Assembly (NCBI RefSeq): GCF_022179805.1 | Contig: NZ_BPUO01000023.1 | Location: forward strand, 1 to 64,000 | DNA length: 64,000 nt | Direction of reading: 5' to 3' | Origin: Cupriavidus pauculus | Lineage (GTDB): Bacteria; Pseudomonadota; Gammaproteobacteria; Burkholderiales; Burkholderiaceae | Part shown: positions 35,235-44,707 of the stretch, piece after piece | Layout: every line of letters begins with the position of its first letter | Position numbering within the stretch: the first letter of the stretch is position 1 | Notes under the pieces: model-generated | What the model was told of the DNA's origin: nothing | Databases searched by the model: none | Seen by the model: the letters and a program-made list of their open reading frames with translations, nothing else | Translations under genes and position numbers: made by a program

Positions 35235-35471
35235 TCATGCTCGATTGACGTGCTGCAATTGTGCTTGAGCCAGATTCACCATCCGCAGCGCCTCTAAAAA
35301 GATGCCATCAGCCTTCTTCCCGCTCTCAGTGACGGATGCTGCTGCGTGGTCTGCCGCTATGCCTTCTGCCATCTCAAGCAGCATCCCGGGCCGATCAGAT
35401 TCCAGCCGCTGCAACAGCAGGTGCAGAATATAAACACAGGCGCCCGCTTGATTGTCCTTAGTAGAACTCAT
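35235..35471 (-). CDS. Small conserved-type hypothetical protein
   Basis: A 78-residue helical protein: 'ACVYILHLLLQRLESDRPGM' and 'IFLEALRMVNLAQAQLQHVN'. The ATG at 35471 has AGGTGA 6 bases upstream, a good ribosome site. No domain recognised. It stands alone between repeat-bearing gaps. Confidence 0.6.
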   Translation of the reverse strand: MSSTKDNQAGACVYILHLLLQRLESDRPGMLLEMAEGIAADHAAASVTESGKKADGIFLEALRMVNLAQAQLQHVNRA

Positions 35472-35726
35472 ATATTCACCTCGTCTGCTAGTAGGAAGAT
35501 CGAACCGTAGCGCGGAACTCGCCTCCCTGTTGGGAGGAATGACCGGGATGGTCGTCTACCGCCCTCTGCGGGCAGATTGGCGATCCCGCTAGGTCTATCC
35601 TTGTTCATATGACAGGTACCGTCATTGCAAAGCGGGACCTCGAGCCGAATCCAATGTGAGGGCGACAAGACGTCCCTCACCTCCGACGCCCGAGAGTCCT
35701 CTCTGGCGCCATGAGCGCGGCGCGAA

Positions 35727-36413
35727 TTATGGCTGACCTGCGGCTTTCGGCCGAACGCAACAGCGCTCGGCATCGATGGGGCGGTTGTGGCAGGCGGGCA
35801 ACGCTGGCGTGTTCTTGCATAGCAGGCTGTTGACCTGCCGCGCGTACTTGAACTGCTGCTCAATCATGCACAATTGGGCGCCAGCAATGTCGTTGAGCAG
35901 CATCGAATCGGTCGGCTCAATCACCGTGTTGTAGCCACAGGCCTTCATGGCGTTCTTGACGCCTTCGACATCCGTTCCGGGGCGAGTCCAGTACATATAT
36001 GCAGGCGGCCGCGCGGGCGGGCTCGCCACGCGGGACGGATCAAAATCGGGATCGGTCCCGAATGTCTTGCCACGCGGCACCCGTGCGCACGTTGTCCGTT
36101 CCGGAAAGTCGGTACAGGCAATGCGCCGCCCTTTGTATGTGAAGCCGTTGTCGATCATGCACAGTTGGGCACCGGCATAGTCATTGCCAGTCATGTGGAC
36201 GCTGTCATTGCTCGTGGCGCTTGCAAAGCCGCAATCACGCATGGCCGCGCGCACGCCATCTTCGTTCACCCCCTTTTTTTCCCACATCGTGTACGCCGGG
36301 GGGTTCGGCTGAAAAGGCCGCGCGGTGCATGCGCCCAGGGCGAATAACGTGGCGGCTAAGGCGGCAGTCCGCATGGCCTTCGCGGGAGATTGCGTCAGGC
36401 GGGCTACAGGCAT
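35727..36413 (-). CDS. Lipoprotein with a duplicated Cys-containing domain
   Basis: A 228-residue protein. The lipobox is in 'LAATLFALGACTARPF'. It is followed by two copies of a roughly 75-residue unit. Unit 1 has 'YTMWEKKGVNEDGVRAAMRD' to 'YAGAQLCMIDNGFTYKGRRI'. Unit 2 has 'YMYWTRPGTDVEGVKNAMKA' to 'IAGAQLCMIEQQFKYARQVN'. Shared features are W, the G..G(V)..AM..CG stretch and AGAQLCMI, with two Cys per unit likely to form disulphides in the periplasm. The start may be ATG 36374 (MRTAALAATLF), which gives a normal-length lipoprotein signal. Function unknown. Confidence 0.75.
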   Translation of the reverse strand: MPVARLTQSPAKAMRTAALAATLFALGACTARPFQPNPPAYTMWEKKGVNEDGVRAAMRDCGFASATSNDSVHMTGNDYAGAQLCMIDNGFTYKGRRIACTDFPERTTCARVPRGKTFGTDPDFDPSRVASPPARPPAYMYWTRPGTDVEGVKNAMKACGYNTVIEPTDSMLLNDIAGAQLCMIEQQFKYARQVNSLLCKNTPALPACHNRPIDAERCCVRPKAAGQP

Positions 36414-36833
36414 GGTGTCGGGCTATCGGTGTAACTTGGATGCAGGATTCTAAGCGAGGGCACTTCCGGCAGGCCAGCACCTTCTGTGCATCGCCGTCGC
36501 ACCGCCACCATTCGGCGTCCAGATTAATGAGGACGGACAAGAGGCTCACTTTTACGCCGGAGCGTGAGACCACGAATGTCTCGCTGAGCGCGGATTTCAA
36601 GCTCGAGCAACAGCTCACTACGGATTGAATTAGCATCTCATCAGACACAGTTCGGCCAGTAACTGCCCTTGAGATATGCTCTCGCCGAGTATCGCCCGCT
36701 TCTCTTCGACTTACCGTTACACCACAAGAGTACGCACGCGACCCGAACACGAGCCAGCCATTGAACCGCTCGCCATGCATGAGCGGCGTTCTACAGTCGG
36801 AAATCTCAGTCAGTGCAAAGTAAGGAGAACTCC
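36414..36833. other. Intergenic, about 420 bases
   Basis: No gene. One short copy of the GGCC repeat is at 36650-36671 (TTCGGCCAGTAACTGCCCTT). The end carries the AAGGAG site of the next gene. Confidence 0.35.
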
Positions 36834-37160
36834 ATGATCAAGGTCACCGTGATGTACCCGTACACCAAAGGCGCGCGCTTCGACCACGCCTACTACCGCG
36901 ACCGGCACATGCCGATGGTGAAGGCGAGGCTGGGCAGTGCCTGCGCCTACTACACCGTCGAAAAGGGCCTGGCCGGAAGAGCGCCAGGTGCACCGCCCGC
37001 CTTCGTGGCGATGTGTGCGTTCATTTGTGATTCGGCCGAAGGCTACCAGGCCGCCATGCAGGCGCATGCCGCCGAGATCCTGGGCGACATTACCAACTAC
37101 ACCGACATCGCGCCGGTGGTCCAGGTCAGCGAGGTCGTCGTCGAACGGTCGGATCGTTGA
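36834..37160 (+). CDS. EthD-family protein
   Basis: A 108-residue dimeric alpha+beta-barrel protein with the EthD pattern: 'MIKVTVMYPYTKGARFDHAY', then 'YYRDRHMPMVKARLG' (the Y.RDRHMPMVK hallmark) and 'FICDSAEGYQAAMQAHAAEI'. EthD proteins are helper or small oxidoreductase-like proteins of unclear chemistry, first seen in ether degradation. AAGGAG lies 6 bases before the ATG at 36834. No pathway partner is adjacent. Confidence 0.9.
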   Translation: MIKVTVMYPYTKGARFDHAYYRDRHMPMVKARLGSACAYYTVEKGLAGRAPGAPPAFVAMCAFICDSAEGYQAAMQAHAAEILGDITNYTDIAPVVQVSEVVVERSDR

Positions 37161-37426
37161 ACGTAACAGATTGAGTCTGACGACACCCGGACGCCTGGCA
37201 TCGGCCATTTGCGGCCATTGCTATTTGCCTCGCGAGCGTCTCTTTTCCAGTCACGAACTGACCTTGACACAACCCTTTTCGTCAGGACGCGCGCTCCCAA
37301 AGCTACCGTCGAGCGTCAGCCGCAGTATATCCGGCGTCTCATTGTGTATTTCTGATGATGACCCATGCGCTTCGACCACGGCTTACGCAAATATCAGGTC
37401 TCGGGGACGCGCAGCTATGCATCGCT

Positions 37427-37831
37427 TCAGGAGTTCCTCAGTTCGTTGATCCTTTCCCATACATCTGATGGGATCGCGTTCTGCCACACGCCCTGGAGCA
37501 GCACTTTAAATGCTGGCTCACTACGACAAAGTTGTTCTACCCATGGAAGAACTTCCTTGCCGTGGGATGCAAGCAGATCCTCGAGAGGGCCAGCGGCCAA
37601 ACTCGCAAGTCTCGCCATATCGCTTTTGTCAGTCCGAGACCAAATCAAGGAAATCGCATCCCAGCACGCTTGAGGCTCGTGCCGAGCGGTTTCTCCGAGA
37701 TACTCAATCACCCAGAAGAACTCTTCGCCGGCGTCGGTTCGGTGCGCATAGTCTCCAATCTCATCGTGGGCGCGGTGAAACGCAAACCATGCGTCGGAGA
37801 TGTCATTAAGGCTTGGTTTCATCATCGGCAT
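37427..37831 (-). CDS. DUF6869-like protein, putative immunity partner of the RHS gene
   Basis: A 134-residue acidic, Trp-rich helical protein: 'SDAWFAFHRAHDEIGDYAHR', 'LASLAAGPLEDLLASHGKEV' and 'EPAFKVLLQGVWQNAIPSDV'. The 'AAGPLEDLL..HG' motif with a C-terminal 'VW.n' is how I recall DUF6869. Small acidic proteins of this kind often sit after polymorphic toxins. It begins 4 bases after the RHS stop on the same strand, the classic toxin-immunity order. The immunity role is inferred from position. Confidence 0.65.
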   Translation of the reverse strand: MPMMKPSLNDISDAWFAFHRAHDEIGDYAHRTDAGEEFFWVIEYLGETARHEPQACWDAISLIWSRTDKSDMARLASLAAGPLEDLLASHGKEVLPWVEQLCRSEPAFKVLLQGVWQNAIPSDVWERINELRNS

Positions 37832-37835
37832 TTAC

Positions 37836-40547
37836 TCATTGCACGGGACAAGCAGGCGGAGGCAAAGAAGCGAAGTAATCAGCGTCACTGCGATATGAAC
37901 ATCCCTTTGACTTTGCCCTTGCGATCGCTTTCGCCAACTCGCGTTGCTTGTTTCCATATTTCTCCAAGTGACCAACCCACGAAAATTTTCCGATAGGATT
38001 CACACAGAACAGGTTGAGCTTGTCGATCGTCAGATTCAAGTACCGCAATCGAAGGTCTGTAACCAACTCGGATATCTTGGCTTGTAACGCCGCACACTCG
38101 TTGTCACATCCAGCTTGTCCGGATGATGACGAGCTCCAACTCGACCCGTCAGGTAGGATAATCGATAGTATGCCAATTCGCGGTGCTTGGCGTTGGCCGG
38201 AGGCTTCCTCCAAATCGTCTGCAGGCATGCGCGTTGACCGCACCGGCGGCTGCAGATGACTTGATGCACCTGTTACCGGCACCAAGACCGACGCAGCCTG
38301 CGCACGCGCCTCAGAGATCCATGAAGTCAGCCAGATCTTAAGCCACGACCATAACTGCTCTAAAGTTCCCGCCGCACTTTCGTCATTCATAGCCGAAGCA
38401 CTCGCGGAGATCCGGCTAGTGGCGCCAGCAGGGCTTACCGTTTCGGAAGGAACCAGCATGCCAACTACTCGATGGGCGGCATCGTACTGATATCCGAGAT
38501 AGTAGTCTCCCGGACCCTTCGTCGCGGTGAGGAACCCGGCTGCATCGTATTCAAATGTGACTGTCACCCCATCCTTCTCATAGAGGATAGGGTTGCCGCG
38601 GGCATCGTACTGGTATCGTACCCGTTGTCCGTCCGTGTTAATCGCTTCCAGCACACGCCCTGCAGCATCGTACTGAACGATTCTTCCTATATTGCCAGCA
38701 CCGTTGGTGAGAGTTTGCAGCTTCCCCGCATCGTCATAGGTGTACGTCCACTGCCCCGTGACGACATCACCCTCCTTCTCGACCGTCGCGGCGACTAGGC
38801 CATTGGCATCGTAGGTCCACCCAGCGCTGGTGACGACTCCTGAGGGCGCTGCGGTAGTTCCTTGGCTACCACTACTGTCATTGGTTGGAAACCAGGCAAA
38901 ACCAACGATCTGGCCTTTGGCGTCATAGCTAAAGTACTCCACGCGGCCTGGCGCGGCCGCTTTCAGCGGCAGATTCCACGTCGGATGCCACTCGGTAGTC
39001 GTGGTCTTCGCGTCGGGCGTACCGTAGCCCTCGATGCGCTGAGTTTCGCGGCCAAGTGCGTCGTAGCTGTAGCGCGTTTCCTTGTCCGCAAAATCCCTCC
39101 GACTCGCGACATTGCCCGCCGCATCGTAGGTCACCGCCTTGGCAATGTCCCAGCAGGCCGGACAGGGTGCGGAAGCACCAGTCGGACGCAGCACCTTCCC
39201 CTGTAGTTCCGAGGTGAAGGTCCGGCTGCTGCCGTCCGCTGTCGTCACAGACGTCTGGCCGTTGCCGAGGAAGCTGAGCTGGAACTTGTCGACACCCCCG
39301 GCGTGCTCGGTACTGGCGGCGCGGCCAAGCGAATCGTAGCCGTAGGTCGCGAAGCGGACGCCCTTTTCGTCAGTAACGCCTGTTAGCGCCCACCGGTATT
39401 GGTTGTTTTCGTAGTGGTACTTGCGCTGTGTACCATCAGGATAGTTGACTGAAGTCAGCATGCCATTGCTATTGTACGCATACTGAACAACGGTCCCGTC
39501 AGGCATCGTCGCCGAGTTTATGAAGCCCTGCGCATTGTATGTAAAGCGGATCGTCTGACCAAACTGGTTGCGGATCTCGACAAGCAAGTTTGCGTTGGGT
39601 GCCACCGTAGTTGGTGTGCCCACATTGCTGTACGTGAGTGAAGAGACTGAGCCTTGTCGATCCTTAACAAGAATGAGGCGACCATTCGCATCGTAATCTT
39701 CGATGAGGTCTAGATAGCGATCCGTAAGTCGGAAGCCTTGCCTAACACCTCCACCCGCATCTGCAACTGCCGCAATCTCATATCCTCGGCGATCTATAGA
39801 GTTCCAGATGCCATTGCTAAATGAAAAGATAAATGATGCTCCGTCCGGTCGAAGTGCTGCGAGGCTGGGAGTTGCACCGTAGTACTTCGACAGGTCGAGC
39901 CGACGCTGCCACTGGTGCATCCAGAGCGAGCCGAACCCCTCGGTTGGTCCTACAAGGTAGCTCGATCGATAGGAACGTTTGAACTGCAATGTTTGCGGCA
40001 ACATACCATCAAAGTCGATTTCGATCTGTCGCTTCAATCCAGCCCCTACGGAGCATGGATTGCCAACTTCGCAGCTTCGTTCGTCCAGTTGATTCATCGG
40101 GATTTGAGTGCCCGCATAGTTCGATGTGTTGCCTTGCACTGAAATCCAAGACCCCGGAGGCACATATATGCCGACGTGGTAAGAATAGCCCGTCGGGAGG
40201 GGGCAGTACTGCAGCGTACTAAGGTGCACGTAATTTTGGGGTACAGAACTAGACGGAGGTCCCGGAGGAATTCCGACGAAACCGACGTAGCCTCCCGCGT
40301 AGTATGCGAGTGTAGTGTAAGAGCCAGATTGGTATTTTGCTTGGATTATTTTTCCGAATGGAACGTCTTCGCACGTCAAATTTTCCACATTTTGCGCGTG
40401 AACCATCGGAAATATCACCAGCGCCGCTAGCAGAAAGGCTCCGAACAAGTTTTTAATCACTTGAGAGTTGTAACTCGTTATGGTGCGAGTTGCGTGCCCT
40501 GCAAGGCAGGTGAAACGGAGAAATTTTGGTGATTGCGCAAGATTCAT
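37836..40547 (-). CDS. Exported RHS/YD-repeat protein with toxin-like C-terminus
   Basis: A roughly 900-residue protein. A hydrophobic export signal ('VIKNLFGAFLLAALVIFPMV', then HAQ) is followed by a DUF6531-like start ('SCEVGNPCSVGAGLKRQIEI') and more than ten YD repeats ('FTYNAQGFINSATMPDGTVV', 'YQYDARGNPILYEKDGVTVT', 'FEYDAAGFLTATKGPGDYYL'). The conserved RHS-core cap with its DPxG autocleavage site is absent. The last 90 residues ('LRLRYLNLTIDKLNLFCVNP', 'KFSWVGHLEKYGNKQRELAK') look like a variable toxin tip with a 'SW.GH...y.nKQ' pattern seen in polymorphic toxins. No PAAR or type VI genes are present. Translation may start at GTG 40460, directly before the signal peptide, rather than ATG 40547. 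Confidence 0.85.
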   Translation of the reverse strand: MNLAQSPKFLRFTCLAGHATRTITSYNSQVIKNLFGAFLLAALVIFPMVHAQNVENLTCEDVPFGKIIQAKYQSGSYTTLAYYAGGYVGFVGIPPGPPSSSVPQNYVHLSTLQYCPLPTGYSYHVGIYVPPGSWISVQGNTSNYAGTQIPMNQLDERSCEVGNPCSVGAGLKRQIEIDFDGMLPQTLQFKRSYRSSYLVGPTEGFGSLWMHQWQRRLDLSKYYGATPSLAALRPDGASFIFSFSNGIWNSIDRRGYEIAAVADAGGGVRQGFRLTDRYLDLIEDYDANGRLILVKDRQGSVSSLTYSNVGTPTTVAPNANLLVEIRNQFGQTIRFTYNAQGFINSATMPDGTVVQYAYNSNGMLTSVNYPDGTQRKYHYENNQYRWALTGVTDEKGVRFATYGYDSLGRAASTEHAGGVDKFQLSFLGNGQTSVTTADGSSRTFTSELQGKVLRPTGASAPCPACWDIAKAVTYDAAGNVASRRDFADKETRYSYDALGRETQRIEGYGTPDAKTTTTEWHPTWNLPLKAAAPGRVEYFSYDAKGQIVGFAWFPTNDSSGSQGTTAAPSGVVTSAGWTYDANGLVAATVEKEGDVVTGQWTYTYDDAGKLQTLTNGAGNIGRIVQYDAAGRVLEAINTDGQRVRYQYDARGNPILYEKDGVTVTFEYDAAGFLTATKGPGDYYLGYQYDAAHRVVGMLVPSETVSPAGATSRISASASAMNDESAAGTLEQLWSWLKIWLTSWISEARAQAASVLVPVTGASSHLQPPVRSTRMPADDLEEASGQRQAPRIGILSIILPDGSSWSSSSSGQAGCDNECAALQAKISELVTDLRLRYLNLTIDKLNLFCVNPIGKFSWVGHLEKYGNKQRELAKAIARAKSKGCSYRSDADYFASLPPPACPVQ

Positions 40548-40969
40548 TTCGTCCGATCAAATATCGATTACATTGACGTGGATTGGTGATTTTGTATGAG
40601 TCTAAATGCTATGTCTTCACCTCATGTACAGGGTTACGCACATCAGATGCTAGGTAAACTTAGATCTGGAACGCACTATAAGTAACCAGATGGTCTTGCT
40701 TGCCTTCCGCCGATCCACTACGGGGCCAATGACACGGAAATGAGCATAGGTTTGGATCTGAACGACTTTATTCGCACAGCTTCCTGCCATTGGCGGCATG
40801 GCAGCCCGATGACCCAGAAGGGTCGTAAGCCGCCATCCGCCACGGCTCACGACAGGCGCCGCCAAAAGCACGGTGGCGCCTCTGCGGAACCCTCAGACGA
40901 ACTCGAAAATCTGTCACCAGACGTGGAAATAATGTCTGTCGTCGATCGATGGGAGCGCAGGTGTCCTGG
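40548..40969. other. Intergenic, about 420 bases
   Basis: No gene. A possible relative of the intergenic repeats lies at 40806-40835 (TGACCCAGAAGGGTCGTAAG). The first 100 bases are AT-richer, consistent with the RHS promoter region. Confidence 0.35.
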
Positions 40970-43900
40970 TCACGGACTTTCCTTCTGGCGCTCGCCTAGT
41001 GCGAACAGCGATTCGAGTTCTGCCGCGCTGAGATTGCCAATCCATTGCTCCCCCGTACCGACCGTCAAGTCGGCCAGTTCCCGCTTGAACCGGATCATGT
41101 CGTTGATGCGCTCTTCAAACGTGGCGCGGCAAAGGAATCGGTGGACCTGCACATTACGCTGTTGGCCGATACGATAGGCTCTGTCCGTTGCCTGCGCTTC
41201 CACGGCCGGATTCCACCATAGATCATAGTGAATGACGTTGGAGGCTGCCGTCAGATTCAGGCCTGTGCCGCCAGCTTTGAGCGACAGGACGAGAACGCGT
41301 TCAGTACGGTCGTTCTGGAATCGCTCCACCATCGCATCTCGTCTGGTTCTTGCAACACCGCCATGCAAAAAGAGCGGCTCACGGCCATACCGCTGCCTCA
41401 GCCAAGCGCAAAGCAGATTGCCCATCTCCCGAAACTGGGTGAACACCAGCACCTTTTCATGGCTCGCGTGAATGTCATCGACAAGCTCAAGAAAGCGCAT
41501 CGCTTTGCCGGATGCTATGGGATCGATGTCACCGCCTTTCAGGTACTGCGCCGGATGGTTACAGATCTGCTTCAATGCCAGCATCAACTGGAGCACTAGT
41601 CCCTGGCGCCTGAACGAATCGGCTTCTCCCGAGATGGTGCGCAATCCCTCCTGCACGACAGATTGATACAACGCGCTTTGCGCCTTGGTAAGTGAGCAGT
41701 ATTGGTCCTGTTCGATCTTGTCAGGCAGGTCACCAATGATGGCTTTGTCGCTCTTCAGGCGGCGCATCATAAAGGGTGCCGTGACACGCTTGAAGCGCTG
41801 TACGACATGCTGATCGTGTTGAAACTGGATTGGCGTGGCATATTCCTGCACGAATTGCCTGAGGTTTCCCAGATAGCCCCGGTTGGCAAAGTCCAGGATG
41901 CTCCAGTATTCGGACAGACGGTTCTCCACAGGCGTCCCGCTCATAGCAATAAAGCTACCAGCATTGAACGCCTTCACGGCCTTGGTCTGGGCAGCAGCCG
42001 GGTTCTTGATGTTCTGAGCCTCATCCACGACGATGATGCGCCATGTCAGCGCCTGTAGCGATGCAGCGGCCGTGCGCGAGATGCCATAGGTCGTCAGCAG
42101 GACATCAGGCCTCAGTATCGTGAGTTCACGCTTGCTGCCATGGAATACGCCTACGGTCAGCTCTGGAGCGAAGCGTTCAATTTCCTTCTGCCAATTGGTC
42201 AGCAAACTGGTTGGCATGATGACAAGGACTTTGGCGTCCTCGAGCGCCCCGTCCTCCTTGAGTTTTTGCAGCGTGGCAATGACCTGCAGTGTCTTGCCCA
42301 GCCCCATGTCATCGGCGATCACGCTGCCTAAGCCAACTCGCGCATTGCGGTAGAGCCACGCATAGCCTCGTTGCTGGTATGGGCGTAAGGTGGCATTGAT
42401 TCGACGAGGCAACGGCACCGTGTCTGCCTTCACTAAATCCTGAAGAATGGCGCGAGCGCGGGCATCCAGACCCACTGGCGTGCCGGCGAATTCGCCAGCA
42501 AGGGCCACATGCAACAGCTCGGCGCCCGATGGCACCGAGGGCTTGACCAATTGGGCACGCAGGCGCTCGATCTCCTCGGATTCCAGATAGACATATGATC
42601 CCTTGAAGCGCACAAGACCTGAGGCGTCCTTCACCAACGCTTCGAACTCTGCGCGCGTGAGTAGATGGTCGCCGATGGCCACTTTCCAGTCGAAGGCAAA
42701 CACATCGTCGGCGTCAAAATATCCCGCAGTATCAGTCGACTTACCCTCGATCTGCATGGAAAGACGGGGGCGCAGCAAGCGGTCGAGGGCCTTCGGCAAC
42801 AATGCCCGAATCCCGAGTAGACGGATGGCTGGCAGCGCGTCAAATAGCAAGGCTGGCAACTCGCTCACCGTAATTCGGATGGGAGCGTGGGCTCCGGCCC
42901 TGACATAGGCAAGCAAGGGTGAGTAGAACTCCGCCAAGAGCGAGACGGTCTGCAAAATCCCAAACCGCGCCTTTGACCATGACCCATCGGTCAGGATCAC
43001 AGCCAACGGCACAGGCTCGCGCGGCGCAGTGGGTCGTTGCTCAATAGCAAGTGTCAGTCCAAAGCGGCCCCCTTTCACCTCTTCGAGACAGAGCACCGGA
43101 GCATAGTCCTGTTGCGCCAGATGGTATCGCGATAACCAGGTGTGAATGCCAGCGGCTATCTCCCCTTCCCCAGGACCGTCGTAGCGCGCTTGCCCTGTCC
43201 GAAAGAACAAGGCAAGCGTCTTATCGCCGTGGGGCTTTTCGCTGGCGCCGTTTGACCAAGCGTGAATGAAGTGATCCAGAAAAATGGAGCATAGGAATAC
43301 CGCCTGGGACTCGCGCGCAAGCACCGTGCGTTTCCGTCCTGTTCCGACTCTGACCAGTCCCGATGGCAGCGACGCGGTGAGGTGTTGTAGGACGCTCGTC
43401 ACTGCACCGTCGAGCTTTGTGGGAATCCAGCGTACCGAGACCGCACCGGCTTCGTCCGATAGAATCTGAGGCACCACCGCTCCACGCGCGAGCAGTTGCA
43501 GCGCCATCAGCCGAACCTGATACATTGCAGCAACCTCATGCTGCATCTCTGGCAGAGTACTCGCTTCTACTCGAGCCAGCGCGGCTTCGAGCGCCTCGAT
43601 GCTGTTGACTTCTTCCGCGCCCACCACGGTCGGCTGCAGCCGTGCGTCTAGCGCAATAGTCGGCCGATCATCACTTGAAAACACGAAGCGCTGGGCCTCG
43701 ACGACACTAGCGCCGGCCACCATCATTTGGCGCGCTGCCGTGCTTACCCGTTTCAGCGCACGCTGCAACGTTTCTCGAAAATCTCCGTTGGGAAAGAACG
43801 TGGGGCGCGCTGGCAGCAACTGTAGCAGCGGCCCAGACAAATCTGCAATCTCGGAAAAATCCAGTTCCGCGAGTGCCGCGAGATCGCCCGGATCAACCAG

Positions 43901-44707
43901 TGCATCTGACGTAGTTGACAGCGATTCGGCCAATGTGGGCAGGACCGTTCCAGCGGGCGGTGCCAGGTGGATGTCTCGCGACGTGAGCGCCTGCGCCAGG
44001 TCGATACCGCGCAACGCAAACACCAAGAACGGATTGCCGTCAATCTCCCGGCTCAGGAGATAGATCGCCGCAGCCAGATGCTTGCAGGGCACGGCCCAAT
44101 CGGGGCACGAGCATTGCATTTCAAGGTCTTTCCACCGGGTAGGAAAGATGGAAATCCCAAGCTTGCGGGCATGGTCCAGCACGGAAGGATCCAGTTCCCG
44201 GTTGAGCATCCGGGCGATCAGTGTCGGCTCTGCGGCAACAGCGTCCAGAAGTCGTGTGGAATCAAGAGAGGAAAGCGGGGGCACCTTGATCGTCACATGG
44301 TAAGGGCGTGGCCGGGAGCCCTGCACCTGCGCTTGAATCGTCCCGCCGGTGACGACAAGATCCTTGACGGCGCCTTTGTTCGCGTAAGTACGTCCGCGCG
44401 GCAAACGATTGTCGTAATCGAGCTCCGTCAGGGCATTGAGCCATTGCTCGCCCCACCATGTCCTGCCGAAGGATTGGCGGACTGCGGACCGAACCGCTTT
44501 CGAGGTGCGGTCAGTCTCCCGATCCTGGCGGAGTTTGCCAACCAACTGTGGGGAAGTTCCCGTCGGCGGGGCAACGCGTGCCGCCGACTCCAACTCTTCC
44601 AGGGTCAGCCCATACTTGGCAACCTGCGCCCGGATCCAACGAATCGCCTTGGCCCGCTCACTCGCTGCATCTTTTCTTGCTACCGTTGTCGCTTTCAATT
44701 CCGTCAT
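40970..44707 (-). CDS. SWIM zinc-finger SNF2-family DNA translocase
   Basis: A 1245-residue Swi2/Snf2 ATPase. The N-terminal region has an H-NS-like helix ('IRAQVAKYGLTLEELESAAR'). The SWIM zinc finger is 'DLEMQCSCPDWAVPCKHLAA' (C-x-C-x(n)-C-x-H, about 215-233). After a long middle domain come the Walker A 'VIADDMGLGKTLQVIATLQK', the DEAQ box 'IIVVDEAQNIKNPAAAQTKA', motif III 'FIAMSGTPVENRLSEYWSIL' and the C-terminal lobe 'ERVLVLSLKAGGTGLNLTAA' with 'QATDRAYRIGQQRNVQVHRF'. It is likely to move along DNA and remodel protein complexes. Orthologues are widespread housekeeping-like or defence-associated proteins. The start is ATG 44707, with an in-frame GTG one codon earlier. Confidence 0.93.
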   Translation of the reverse strand: MTELKATTVARKDAASERAKAIRWIRAQVAKYGLTLEELESAARVAPPTGTSPQLVGKLRQDRETDRTSKAVRSAVRQSFGRTWWGEQWLNALTELDYDNRLPRGRTYANKGAVKDLVVTGGTIQAQVQGSRPRPYHVTIKVPPLSSLDSTRLLDAVAAEPTLIARMLNRELDPSVLDHARKLGISIFPTRWKDLEMQCSCPDWAVPCKHLAAAIYLLSREIDGNPFLVFALRGIDLAQALTSRDIHLAPPAGTVLPTLAESLSTTSDALVDPGDLAALAELDFSEIADLSGPLLQLLPARPTFFPNGDFRETLQRALKRVSTAARQMMVAGASVVEAQRFVFSSDDRPTIALDARLQPTVVGAEEVNSIEALEAALARVEASTLPEMQHEVAAMYQVRLMALQLLARGAVVPQILSDEAGAVSVRWIPTKLDGAVTSVLQHLTASLPSGLVRVGTGRKRTVLARESQAVFLCSIFLDHFIHAWSNGASEKPHGDKTLALFFRTGQARYDGPGEGEIAAGIHTWLSRYHLAQQDYAPVLCLEEVKGGRFGLTLAIEQRPTAPREPVPLAVILTDGSWSKARFGILQTVSLLAEFYSPLLAYVRAGAHAPIRITVSELPALLFDALPAIRLLGIRALLPKALDRLLRPRLSMQIEGKSTDTAGYFDADDVFAFDWKVAIGDHLLTRAEFEALVKDASGLVRFKGSYVYLESEEIERLRAQLVKPSVPSGAELLHVALAGEFAGTPVGLDARARAILQDLVKADTVPLPRRINATLRPYQQRGYAWLYRNARVGLGSVIADDMGLGKTLQVIATLQKLKEDGALEDAKVLVIMPTSLLTNWQKEIERFAPELTVGVFHGSKRELTILRPDVLLTTYGISRTAAASLQALTWRIIVVDEAQNIKNPAAAQTKAVKAFNAGSFIAMSGTPVENRLSEYWSILDFANRGYLGNLRQFVQEYATPIQFQHDQHVVQRFKRVTAPFMMRRLKSDKAIIGDLPDKIEQDQYCSLTKAQSALYQSVVQEGLRTISGEADSFRRQGLVLQLMLALKQICNHPAQYLKGGDIDPIASGKAMRFLELVDDIHASHEKVLVFTQFREMGNLLCAWLRQRYGREPLFLHGGVARTRRDAMVERFQNDRTERVLVLSLKAGGTGLNLTAASNVIHYDLWWNPAVEAQATDRAYRIGQQRNVQVHRFLCRATFEERINDMIRFKRELADLTVGTGEQWIGNLSAAELESLFALGERQKESP

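Noticed and set aside
34841..36671. Repeats in the accessory region as a CRISPR array
   Set aside because: Copies are irregularly spaced, degenerate and without uniform spacers, and no cas genes are present.
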